From Cupriavidus agavae (GTDB lineage Bacteria; Pseudomonadota; Gammaproteobacteria; Burkholderiales; Burkholderiaceae): a stretch of DNA of 64,000 nucleotides. Each line of letters opens with the position of its first letter. Within the stretch, counting starts at the first letter, position 1. The translations under genes and the position numbers were made by a program. The notes beneath the pieces were generated by a model that was not told where the DNA came from, did not search any database, and worked only from the letters and a program-made list of their open reading frames with translations. This document shows positions 46,685 to 54,465 of this stretch, piece by piece. The stretch lies in assembly GCF_004217045.1 (NCBI RefSeq), contig NZ_SGXM01000003.1, forward strand, positions 124,001 to 188,000, in the 5' to 3' direction.

Positions 46685-47533
46685 ATGAAACTTGTCCGCA
46701 CAGGAAAGCCCGGTGCCGAGCGTCCCGGCCTGATTGACCGCGATGGCCGCGTACGCGACCTCTCGGGCGTGGTGGAAGGGATCGGGCCGGCCCAGCTGGC
46801 GCCCGCCGCGCTGGCGAAGCTGGCCGCGCTGGACCCCGCCACGCTGCCGCTGGCCGGGGACGCGCGCCCCGGCGTGCCCTGGACTGGCATCGGCAAGATC
46901 ATCGCCATCGGCCTGAACTACGCCGATCATGCGGCCGAGGCAGGCATGCCGCTGCCGGCCGAGCCGATCGTCTTCCTGAAGGCCAATTCCTCGCTGAACG
47001 GCCCGGACGACGCGGTCATGCTGCCGTTTGAATCGCAGAAATCCGATTGGGAGGTGGAGCTTGGCGTGGTGATCGGCACCACGGCGCGCAATGTGTCGAA
47101 AGCCCAGGCGCTCGAACACGTGGCCGGCTACTGCGTGGTCAACGATGTCTCCGAGCGCGAGTTCCAACTCGAACGCGGCGGTACGTGGGACAAGGGCAAG
47201 GGCTGCGACACGTTCTGCCCGGTCGGCCCGTGGCTGGTGACACGCGACGAGGTACCCGACGCCCAGCGGCTCGGGATGTGGCTCGACGTCAATGGCGAGC
47301 GCATGCAGAAAGGCAGCACCGCCACCATGGTTTTCGACGTGGCGACGATTGTCAGCTACGTGAGCCGGTTCATGACGCTGGAGCCGGGCGACCTGATCGC
47401 CACCGGCACGCCGCCCGGCGTGGGCATGGGGTTCAAGCCGCCGCGCTACCTGAAGGCCGGCGACGTGATGACGCTCGGCATCGAGGGCCTGGGCGCGCAG
47501 CGCCAGCAGGTGGTGGCGTACGGCGCGCGCTGA
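46685..47533 (+). CDS. Fumarylacetoacetate hydrolase (FAH)-family enzyme
   Basis: A 282-residue enzyme of the FAH superfamily. The C-terminal catalytic fold starts IGKIIAIGLNYADHAAEAG; the metal-binding acids are in SDWEVELGVVIG and VNDVSEREFQLERGGTWDKGKGCDTFCPVGPWL, and GDLIATGTPPGVGMG is the conserved end region. Members cleave C-C bonds of acylpyruvates or decarboxylate oxaloacetate; this subgroup includes ureidoglycolate lyase/2-keto-3-deoxyarabinonate-type hydratases. GGAG precedes the start. The longer open frame from 46226 is a shadow of the peroxidase gene. Confidence 0.9.
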   Translation: MKLVRTGKPGAERPGLIDRDGRVRDLSGVVEGIGPAQLAPAALAKLAALDPATLPLAGDARPGVPWTGIGKIIAIGLNYADHAAEAGMPLPAEPIVFLKANSSLNGPDDAVMLPFESQKSDWEVELGVVIGTTARNVSKAQALEHVAGYCVVNDVSEREFQLERGGTWDKGKGCDTFCPVGPWLVTRDEVPDAQRLGMWLDVNGERMQKGSTATMVFDVATIVSYVSRFMTLEPGDLIATGTPPGVGMGFKPPRYLKAGDVMTLGIEGLGAQRQQVVAYGAR

Positions 47534-47565
47534 TTATCGTGATGTGGAAAATCGGCGGGGATACC

Positions 47566-47613
47566 TGACCCATCTCGTGGGTCAGCGGGGTTCCCCGCTG
47601 AAACATGCTTTTT
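47566..47613 (+). terminator. Stacked hairpins between the FAH and M20 genes
   Basis: TGACCC-ATCTCGT-GGGTCA (47566-47584) and CAGCGGGG-TT-CCCCGCTG (47583-47600) are adjacent and share two bases; AAACATGCTTTTTC follows. They probably end the FAH transcript, or act as an attenuator for the M20 gene. The remaining 150 bases up to 47764 show no further feature. Confidence 0.45.
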
Positions 47614-47764
47614 CAAAGCGTCGCGTTTGCAAACAAAGCGTCCGTTAAGGGCAACAGTTTTGGGGGCATTTGGGGCGCTTTCGCACGAATTCGGCAATCA
47701 GGGTTTTACCCTTCGGCATCGCGTGAAATACTGTTCCTACATGTCTGCCACCAAGAGCAATGCC

Positions 47765-49012
47765 ATGTCTGAACACGCCCCCGAAATCGAGTCGATATTG
47801 AAGACCGTCTCGGTCAGCCTCGCCAAGGACGCTCCCACGCGTTCGTTCTGCACGGTTCACGACACGCTCGACTCGCGTGAAGAACTGCAGGACATCCGCC
47901 GCAATATCCACCAGCATCCCGAACTCGCGTTCAACGAAGTCCGCACCGCCGAGCTTGTGGCGAGCAAGCTCGAAGGGTGGGGCTACACGGTCACGCGTGG
48001 CGTGGGCGGTACCGGGGTGGTGGCCACGCTGCGCTCCGGCAGCGGCAAGCGCAGCATCGGCATCCGCGCCGACATGGATGCGCTGCCGATCCACGAGCGC
48101 TCCGGCCTGCCGTATGCCAGCGTGCACGAGGGCAAGATGCACGCCTGCGGCCATGACGGCCACACCACCGTCCTGCTCGGTGCCGCGCGGCAACTGGCGC
48201 GTACGCGTCACTTCAACGGCACCGTCCACCTGATCTTCCAGCCGGCCGAGGAAATCGGCGCGGGCGGCGGCGCCGAGCGCATGTTGTCCGATGGCCTGTT
48301 CGAGCGCTTTCCGTGCGACGCCATCTTCGGGCTGCATAACCACCCGGGTGTCGAAGCCGGTACCTTCATGTTCCGCTCCGGCCCGTTCATGGCGGCGTGC
48401 GACACGGTCAATATCACCATCCGAGGGAAGGGCGGCCATGCCGCGCGGCCGCACCAGTCGATCGACCCGATCCTGGTGGCGGGCAGCCTGGTGATGGCGC
48501 TGCAATCGATCGTGGCGCGCAATGTCGATCCGAACGAGACCGCCGTGGTCACCATCGGCACGCTGCACGCCGGGCATGCGCCGAACGTGATTCCCGACAG
48601 CGCGCGGATGGAAGTCAGCGTGCGCTCGTTCAGCGCCGAGGTGCGGGCATCGATGGAATCGCGGATTCGCCAATTGGTGACCTCGCACGCCGAGGGCTAC
48701 GGCGCTACGGCCGATATCGACTACGTGCGCGGCTACCCGGTGCTCGTGAACAGCGAGGCCGAGACCGAGTTCGCGCGGCAGGTGGCCGAGGAACTGGTCG
48801 GCCCGGAACGCGCCATCGGCAACTTCCACCGGATCGCCGGCAGCGAGGATTTTGCGTATTTCCTGCAGCAGCGGCCGGGCTGCTTCGTGCGGATGGGCAA
48901 CGGCGCCAACCAGCCGCTGCTGCATAACGCCGGCTACGATTTCAACGACGACAACCTGACCGTCGGCGCGGCCTATTGGACGCGGTTGGTCGAGCGCTAT
49001 CTGGCGGAATAA
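47765..49012 (+). CDS. M20-family metallopeptidase/amidohydrolase (hippurate hydrolase type)
   Basis: A zinc amidohydrolase of about 415 residues that removes acyl groups from amino acids. Metal-ligand motifs are DMDALPIHE (D), MHACGHDGHTT (H), FQPAEEIGAGGGAERML (catalytic EE) and GLHNHPGVEAG (H), and the dimerisation domain has GGHAARPHQSIDPI. The N-terminal 40 residues carry no signal peptide. The start is uncertain: ATG at 47765 has AAGAG upstream, while 47741 and 47627 are in frame but without one. The substrate is unknown. Confidence 0.88.
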   Translation: MSEHAPEIESILKTVSVSLAKDAPTRSFCTVHDTLDSREELQDIRRNIHQHPELAFNEVRTAELVASKLEGWGYTVTRGVGGTGVVATLRSGSGKRSIGIRADMDALPIHERSGLPYASVHEGKMHACGHDGHTTVLLGAARQLARTRHFNGTVHLIFQPAEEIGAGGGAERMLSDGLFERFPCDAIFGLHNHPGVEAGTFMFRSGPFMAACDTVNITIRGKGGHAARPHQSIDPILVAGSLVMALQSIVARNVDPNETAVVTIGTLHAGHAPNVIPDSARMEVSVRSFSAEVRASMESRIRQLVTSHAEGYGATADIDYVRGYPVLVNSEAETEFARQVAEELVGPERAIGNFHRIAGSEDFAYFLQQRPGCFVRMGNGANQPLLHNAGYDFNDDNLTVGAAYWTRLVERYLAE

Positions 49013-49027
49013 CTACGTCGCAGCGCG

Positions 49028-49843
49028 TTATTTAAAGAAAGCACTAGGCGGCATGCCGAACTGCCGCCGGAACATCGTCGCAAAGGCGCTGGGGCTGCCA
49101 TAGCCCATGTCGAGCGCCACATCCACCACCTTGTTGCCGGCGGCCAGCCGTTGCAGCGCGGCCAGCAGCCGCGCCTGCTGGCGCCACCGGCCGAATGTCA
49201 TGCCGGTTTCGCGCGCAAAGCGCCGCTGGATCGTTTTCGGATCGACACCCAGTCTTGCGCCCCAGTCGGCCAGCGTCAGGCCGGTGTCGGGGCTGTCCAG
49301 GATCTCGTCGCAGATCTGGCGCAGGCCGGCGTCGGCCGGGCGCGGCAAGTGCAGGGGCAGGGTGGGCACCAGCTTGACCTCGTCGAGCAGCAGCCGCGCC
49401 AACCGGCCATCGCGCGAGTCGGGCGCGTACTGGGGCGGGATGTCGATGGCCGCCAGGATCAGTTCGCGCAGCAGCGGCGAGATGCCGAGCACGGTGCAGC
49501 GCGTGGGCAGGTCCGGTGCGGCGTCGGGGCGGATGTAGGCGGTGCGCATCTGCACGCGGCCCACCATCCGGATCCAGTGCACCACGTCGCCCGGCATCCA
49601 CATGCCGCGCGTGGGCGGCACGATCCACTGGCCCTCGGCGGTCGACACCACCATCACGCCTTGCACCGCATGCACGAGCTGGGCGTGCGGGTGCTGGTGC
49701 GGGCGGGTCACATGGCCGGGCACGTAGTCCGCCGCCATCGCCGTGACCGGCATCTCGCTGCGGTCGTACTGCAGGTAGGCGGGACGCGCGGCGTGGGTGT
49801 CGAAGCGTTTCTCCGCGGAGGAGTCGTGCGGCGCACCGGGCAT
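49028..49843 (-). CDS. AraC-family transcriptional regulator with N-terminal cupin domain
   Basis: A 271-residue regulator. The N-terminal half is a cupin sensor (HQHPHAQLVHAVQGVMVV, then WIVPPTRGMWMPGDVVHWI), as in the NimR/YdeC group. The C-terminal half has two helix-turn-helix units, TLADWGARLGVDPKTIQRRFARE and DVALDMGYGSPSAFATMFRRQFG, the AraC signature. It is divergent from the Fsr-like efflux pump with 156 bases between starts, the usual arrangement in which such a regulator controls the pump gene. Confidence 0.92.
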   Translation of the reverse strand: MPGAPHDSSAEKRFDTHAARPAYLQYDRSEMPVTAMAADYVPGHVTRPHQHPHAQLVHAVQGVMVVSTAEGQWIVPPTRGMWMPGDVVHWIRMVGRVQMRTAYIRPDAAPDLPTRCTVLGISPLLRELILAAIDIPPQYAPDSRDGRLARLLLDEVKLVPTLPLHLPRPADAGLRQICDEILDSPDTGLTLADWGARLGVDPKTIQRRFARETGMTFGRWRQQARLLAALQRLAAGNKVVDVALDMGYGSPSAFATMFRRQFGMPPSAFFK

Positions 49844-49999
49844 CGTCGAAATGTCCTTTTTGAGAAGGTTGCGGCCTCATTCTCGCAGGACAGGCGCGGC
49901 TTTGCCAATTAGCATCATCGTACTTTCCCGAAAGCACGCGTTACGTCGAGGTATCGGGGAACGTTCCGGACCGACCACTGGCCAATGCGCCCCCGCACC

Positions 50000-51217
50000 A
50001 TGAGTACGACTCTCAATTCCACCTCCCAGGCACCCGTCCAGCGCGAGGAAGGCACGCGCTTCCGCGTGCTCTACGCGATCAGCTTCGCGCACTTCCTCAA
50101 CGACATGATCCAGTCGCTGATCCTGGCCATCTATCCGATGCTCAAGGGCGGCTTCAACCTCAGCTTCACGCAGATCGGCCTGCTGACGCTGACGTACCAG
50201 ATCACCGCGTCGCTGCTGCAGCCGATCGTCGGCCTGTACACGGACAAGCATCCGAAGCCGCACTCGCTGGCCATCGGCATGGGCTTCACGCTGGGCGGAC
50301 TGCTGCTGCTGTCGGTGGCGCCCACGTACGGCGTGCTGCTGGTGGCCGCCGCGCTGGTGGGTACCGGCTCGTCGATCTTCCACCCGGAGTCGTCGCGCGT
50401 GGCGCGGCTGGCCTCGGGCGGCCAGCACGGGCTGGCACAGTCGATCTTCCAGGTGGGCGGCAATGGCGGCAGCGCCATGGGGCCGCTGCTGGCCGCCTGG
50501 ATCGTCCATTCGCAGGGCAGCGTGGCGTGGTTCTCGCTGGCGGCGGTGCTGGCCATTGCGGTGCTGTGGCAGATCGGCGGCTGGTATGCGCGCCACCTGG
50601 CCGAGCGCGCGGCGAAGAAGAAGGGCGCCGCGCCGGCCGTGAAGCTGCCCACGGCCACGGTGGTGCGCGCCATCGCCGTGCTGCTGATGCTGATCTTCTC
50701 GAAGTACTTCTACATGGCGAGCCTGAACACCTACTACACGTTCTATCTCATGGAGAAGTTCGGCCTGGCGCGCCAGACCTCGCAGATCTACCTGTTCCTG
50801 TTCCTGTTTGCCGTGGCGGCCGGCACCATCCTGGGTGGTCCGATCGGCGACCGCATCGGCCGCAAGCGCGTGATCTGGGCATCGATCCTCGGCGTGGCGC
50901 CGTTCACGCTGATGCTGCCGCATGCCAACCTGTTCTGGACGGCGGTGCTGACGGTGATCATCGGCTTCATCCTCGCGTCGGCGTTCTCGGCCATCCTGGT
51001 GTTCGCGCAGGAACTGATTCCGGGCAAGGTGGGCATGGTGTCGGGCCTGTTCTTCGGGTTTGCGTTCGGCATGGGCGGCATTGGCGCCGCCGTGCTGGGC
51101 AGCCTGGCCGACGCGCACGGCATCGAGACGGTGTACGCACTGTGCGCCTACCTGCCGCTGCTGGGCCTGCTGGCGGTGTTCCTGCCCGACCTGCGCGAGA
51201 AGGCCCGGGCGGCCTGA
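50000..51217 (+). CDS. MFS efflux transporter, fosmidomycin-resistance (Fsr)-like
   Basis: A 405-residue 12-helix transporter. It matches E. coli Fsr in several places: ISFAHFLNDMIQSLI near the start, GLLTLTYQITASLLQPIVGLYTDKHPKP, FHPESSRVARLASG and GMVSGLFFGFAFGMGGIGAA. Fsr exports fosmidomycin and related compounds when overexpressed; the native substrate is unknown. ATG at 50000 follows the family N-terminus; a start at 49985 is possible. It is paired with a divergent AraC regulator. Confidence 0.92.
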   Translation: MSTTLNSTSQAPVQREEGTRFRVLYAISFAHFLNDMIQSLILAIYPMLKGGFNLSFTQIGLLTLTYQITASLLQPIVGLYTDKHPKPHSLAIGMGFTLGGLLLLSVAPTYGVLLVAAALVGTGSSIFHPESSRVARLASGGQHGLAQSIFQVGGNGGSAMGPLLAAWIVHSQGSVAWFSLAAVLAIAVLWQIGGWYARHLAERAAKKKGAAPAVKLPTATVVRAIAVLLMLIFSKYFYMASLNTYYTFYLMEKFGLARQTSQIYLFLFLFAVAAGTILGGPIGDRIGRKRVIWASILGVAPFTLMLPHANLFWTAVLTVIIGFILASAFSAILVFAQELIPGKVGMVSGLFFGFAFGMGGIGAAVLGSLADAHGIETVYALCAYLPLLGLLAVFLPDLREKARAA

Positions 51218-51317
51218 CGCCCCGGGGCGGGCGGCCGGGGCGCGCGGAGCAGGGGGCGCGCGCCGCACGTCCGGTGTGCAACGACCCTGGCACTGGTTTT
51301 GCGGCATCATCACGGTC

Positions 51318-51593
51318 ATGACGTCCGCCGTGCCACCGCTCCCCAAGCCCGCCATGCCTGCCCGCCCCGCCTGCGCCCATTGCCGCGACCTGGCCGATGA
51401 CTCGCGCCGCCGCGAGCCGCATCCCTGCCTGGCCCTGCGTTCCACCGCGCCGCTGGTGAGCCAGAGCGCGGCCGGCGTGCCGTTCAGCATGATGGCGTTC
51501 ACCTGCCGCGAGTGCGGCACCGGCTGGCGCCTCTACGATCGCGCCAACGAGCTGTTCGTGTCGTGGGTGCCCGAGCATCCGCTGGTGCGATAG
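51318..51593 (+). CDS. Small protein with two CxxC pairs (zinc-ribbon-like)
   Basis: A 91-residue hypothetical protein. It has CAHC (about residue 19) and CREC (near 64), the spacing expected of a small zinc ribbon, followed by the conserved-looking GTGWRLYDRANELFVSWV. The Met at 51354 is another possible start. No clear ribosome-binding site; it starts 100 bases after the Fsr-like gene. I do not recognise the family. Confidence 0.55.
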   Translation: MTSAVPPLPKPAMPARPACAHCRDLADDSRRREPHPCLALRSTAPLVSQSAAGVPFSMMAFTCRECGTGWRLYDRANELFVSWVPEHPLVR

Positions 51594-51674
51594 CCGCGCC
51601 CGCTGCGCGGGTGCCATGGCCGTTCGGCTAAAATGGCGCCCGTCCATATCCCTCCACGCCCCACATCCCATCCC

Positions 51675-52658
51675 ATGGCCGCGATCCGATCCCTGCCGCT
51701 GCTTGCCGCCGCGCTTGCCGCCACCTTCACCCTGACGGCCCCCGCCATGGCCGCCGACGCCTACCCGAGCAAGCCGATCCGCATGATCGTGGCCTACCCG
51801 ACGGGCGGCATCAGCGATGCCGTGGCGCGCGCGCTGGGCGAGAAGCTGTCGCTCCAGATGGGCACCTCGGTGGTGGTCGAGAACAAGGCAGGCGCCGGCG
51901 GTTCGATCGGCATCGACGCGGTGGCCAAGGCCGCCCCGGACGGCTACACGCTTGGTTTCGCCTCGACCAGCCCGCTGACGCTGAACCCGCACGTGGGCCG
52001 CGTCAACTACGATCCCCAGCACGACCTGGCGCCCGTGATGAGTGTGATGTACTCGCCGGTGCTGGTCGTTGCCACGCCAGCGTTTGCCGGCAAGACCTTC
52101 CAGGACGTGATCGGACAGGCCAGGGCGAAGCCGGGCTCGGTGCGCTGGGCCACCTCGGGCCTTGGCACGGTGGGCCATGTGATGCTGGAGCAGGTCAAGG
52201 CGAAGTCGAAGGCGGATGTCACGCTGATCCCGTACAAGGGTGCCGGCCAGCAGATGAACGATGCGCTGGGTGGCCAGTTCGAGGTCATGAGCACCAATGC
52301 CAGCCCGATGCTGACCCAGCACATGCAGGCCGGCCGGCTGCGCGCCATCGCGGTAGGGGCGCCCAAGCGGCTGGAAGCGCTGCCCAACGTGCCGACCTTC
52401 GACGAACTCGGCTACCCCAAGGCCAACCTGACCTCGACGTTCGGCATCTTCGCGCCGGGCAAGACGCCGGCGGCCATCGTCAACAAGCTCAACGCCGAGT
52501 TGAACAAGGCGCTGGCCGAGCCCGAGGTGCGCGACCGCCTGCTGCGCGGCGGCGAGGTGCCCACCGGCGGCACGGCGGCCCAGTTCGCCACGGCCATCCG
52601 CGCGGAATCGGCCGAGAACGCACGCATCGTCAAGGAAGCCGGCATCAGGGCCGACTGA
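51675..52658 (+). CDS. Bug-type (TctC-like) periplasmic substrate-binding protein
   Basis: A 327-residue periplasmic receptor. The signal peptide (LPLLAAALAATFTLTAPAMA, cleaved near residue 28) is followed by YPSKPIRMIVAYPTGGISDAV, ENKAGAGGSIGIDAVAKA, IPYKGAGQQMNDALGG and LPNVPTFDELGY, the standard Bug landmarks. It binds a carboxylate of unknown identity. The ATG at 51675 was chosen for the signal peptide. No transporter membrane genes are near. It is convergent with a response-regulator gene, 12 bases apart. Confidence 0.9.
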   Translation: MAAIRSLPLLAAALAATFTLTAPAMAADAYPSKPIRMIVAYPTGGISDAVARALGEKLSLQMGTSVVVENKAGAGGSIGIDAVAKAAPDGYTLGFASTSPLTLNPHVGRVNYDPQHDLAPVMSVMYSPVLVVATPAFAGKTFQDVIGQARAKPGSVRWATSGLGTVGHVMLEQVKAKSKADVTLIPYKGAGQQMNDALGGQFEVMSTNASPMLTQHMQAGRLRAIAVGAPKRLEALPNVPTFDELGYPKANLTSTFGIFAPGKTPAAIVNKLNAELNKALAEPEVRDRLLRGGEVPTGGTAAQFATAIRAESAENARIVKEAGIRAD

Positions 52659-52670
52659 GCCGACGCGTCG

Positions 52671-53408
52671 TCAGACGTAGTCGATCCGGCTGCCGAGCCG
52701 GTAGACGGTGCGCAGCATCACCCCGTTGAACGGCCAGAGCCGGAGCTTGGTGCGCACGCGCGAGAGGTGGCTGTCGATGGTGCGCGCCTGCTCCTGCATG
52801 CCGGGGTTGTGCCAGACCTGCTCGATCATCATCTGCCGCGACACCAGCGCGCCGAGGTGGCGGAACAGCAGCAGCGCCAGCGCGTACTCCTTGGGCGAGA
52901 GCGTGACCCGCTCGCCATGGACATGGACCTCGCGCTGGCCGACCAGGAAGCGGAACGCACCGCATACCAGCGGATCGGATAGCTCCGCCTCAGCCTCCAG
53001 CCGGGGCGGGCCGGGCGGAACGGTCACGGTCAGCCCGACCGAGGCCGCCGCGCGCCGGCCCAGCGCCTCGATCCGGGCCAGCAGCTCAGCCTGGCGGGCG
53101 GGCTGCGGCACGTAGGCATCGGCGCCCGCCGTCAGGCACCGCGCCACATCGTGCTCGGCATCGCTCGCGCCGAGCATCATCACCGGTACTCCGCTGCCCA
53201 GCGTGCGGCGGATCCAGTCCAGCAGCTTCTCGGCGTCGGTACCCACCACGTCGCGGTCGAGCAGCAGCATGTCGTACGGCTCGCGATGAATCGCCGCGAC
53301 CAGGCTCGGCCCGCAGCGGAACCGCGCCACGCTATGGCCGCCCGGGTGCAGGGCGCGCTCCAGCACCATGGCGCGCGCCGGATTGTCTTCGAGCGCTGCA
53401 ATCTTCAC
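52671..53408 (-). CDS. OmpR/PhoB-family response regulator with atypical receiver
   Basis: A 245-residue regulator with a receiver domain (1-110) and a winged-helix DNA-binding domain (LSPKEYALALLLFRHLGAL, about 160-178; LSRVRTKLRLW near 220). The phospho-acceptor is present (Asp51 in LLLDRD) with the acidic pair E7/D8. However, the conserved Thr/Ser is Gly80 (MMLGAS) and the invariant Lys of the KP motif is Gln102 (YVPQP), so normal phospho-switching is doubtful. No kinase gene is near. It is divergent from a second response regulator of the same type. Confidence 0.88.
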   Translation of the reverse strand: MKIAALEDNPARAMVLERALHPGGHSVARFRCGPSLVAAIHREPYDMLLLDRDVVGTDAEKLLDWIRRTLGSGVPVMMLGASDAEHDVARCLTAGADAYVPQPARQAELLARIEALGRRAAASVGLTVTVPPGPPRLEAEAELSDPLVCGAFRFLVGQREVHVHGERVTLSPKEYALALLLFRHLGALVSRQMMIEQVWHNPGMQEQARTIDSHLSRVRTKLRLWPFNGVMLRTVYRLGSRIDYV

Positions 53409-53523
53409 GATCGTATTTCCTTCGCTTCCTCGGTTTGCCTGGCTGCCTGGACGTCAGGCAACGCGGGCCATGTTAGGCCGCGCGGCCGTAAGGACGAAGT
53501 AAACATTTGTGCCCGACCGCAAA

Positions 53524-53539
53524 ATGAGAACCGTCTCAT
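53524..53539. promoter_or_regulatory. Inverted repeat between the divergent response regulators
   Basis: ATGAGA-ACCG-TCTCAT, a perfect 6-base dyad with a 4-base spacer, lies in the 204-base gap (53409-53612), 74 bases before the rightward gene. It could be the shared operator of the two regulators. A winged-helix OmpR-type regulator would more usually bind direct repeats, so this is uncertain. Confidence 0.4.
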
Positions 53540-53612
53540 ATGCTTTGTGGCGCACAACGCCTCTAATGGACGTCATGCCTAACTACCGTGCCCGCAGCGG
53601 GCATGCCGACGC

Positions 53613-54452
53613 ATGACAAGGACACGCAGCACAGCCAGGACGCAGAAACAGGACAGCGAAGACCGGACGCGTTTCCGGATCGCGGCGCTCGAAGGCAACC
53701 CGGCGCATGCCCGGAGCATCCGCGACATGGCCGCCCGCGCAGACCACGAGTGCCGGACGTTCTCCGACGGGCGGCGCATGCTGCTGACCCTGCGCCGCGT
53801 CAGCTTCGACCTGCTGCTGCTGGAATGGCGCGTGGCCGGCATGGGCGGGATGGAAATCCTGGAGTGGGCGCGGGCCCACCTTGATCCGCGCATCCCGGTG
53901 ATGTTCCTGGCCGCCCACGACGACGAGGCCGACATCGCGGCGGCGCTCGGGGCCGGGGCCGACGACTACATGCTCAAGCCGATCCGCCCTGTGGAGCTGG
54001 CCGCCCGCGTGGGCGCGCTGCTGCGGCGCGCGTATCCCGATATCGGGGCCTGCGGCGACAGCCTGATCACGTGCGGCGCCTTCACCTTCGACGTGCTGGC
54101 CCGCCAGGCCACGCGCCACGGCGCCGTCATCACGCTCACGCCCAAGGAGTTCGAACTGGCGCTGCTGCTGTTCCGCAACGAGGGCCGCGTCGTGCCGCGC
54201 GAACACATGGTGCTGGCGATCTGGGGCCGCGATATCCCGCCGATGTCCCGCACCATCGACACCCACATCTCGCGCGTGCGCAACAAGCTCGGACTATGGG
54301 ACGAAAACGGTGTGCGCGTGCAGCCCGTGTACACCTACGGCTACAGGCTGGAACGCGTCGACGAGCACGGCCAGCCGGTGACGAGGGGGCGGCGGGGGCG
54401 CGTGAGGGCGAAAAAAAAGGCACCCGAAGGTGCCTTTCCCAAAATCAGCTGA
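53613..54452 (+). CDS. OmpR/PhoB-family response regulator with Glu at the phosphorylation site
   Basis: A 279-residue regulator. The receiver (about 20-135) ends in ADDYMLKPIRP with the conserved Lys. The phospho-acceptor Asp is replaced by Glu71 (LLLEWRV), one acid of the pair is Gly28 (LEGN), and the conserved Thr is Ala (FLAAH). A Glu there often mimics phosphorylation, so it may be constitutively active. The DNA-binding domain has LTPKEFELALLLFRNEG and THISRVRNKLGLW. The last residues (KKKAPEGAFPKIS) are encoded by the porin terminator. No kinase is adjacent. Confidence 0.88.
   Translation: MTRTRSTARTQKQDSEDRTRFRIAALEGNPAHARSIRDMAARADHECRTFSDGRRMLLTLRRVSFDLLLLEWRVAGMGGMEILEWARAHLDPRIPVMFLAAHDDEADIAAALGAGADDYMLKPIRPVELAARVGALLRRAYPDIGACGDSLITCGAFTFDVLARQATRHGAVITLTPKEFELALLLFRNEGRVVPREHMVLAIWGRDIPPMSRTIDTHISRVRNKLGLWDENGVRVQPVYTYGYRLERVDEHGQPVTRGRRGRVRAKKKAPEGAFPKIS
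54411..54436 (-). terminator. Rho-independent terminator of the porin gene
   Basis: AAGGCACC (54417-54424) with GGTGCCTT (54429-54436) and a CGAA loop; on the minus strand it is followed by eight T. It lies 30 bases past the porin stop and inside the 3' end of the convergent response-regulator gene. Confidence 0.93.
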
Positions 54453-54465
54453 TCTGAAAAGCCGA

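Noticed and set aside
46226-47533. An N-terminally extended FAH-family protein (435 residues)
   Set aside because: The extra 153 residues are an out-of-frame reading of the peroxidase gene; a good ribosome-binding site precedes 46685.
52671-54452. A normal two-component system
   Set aside because: There is no histidine kinase on either side, and both receivers lack residues needed for ordinary phospho-switching.
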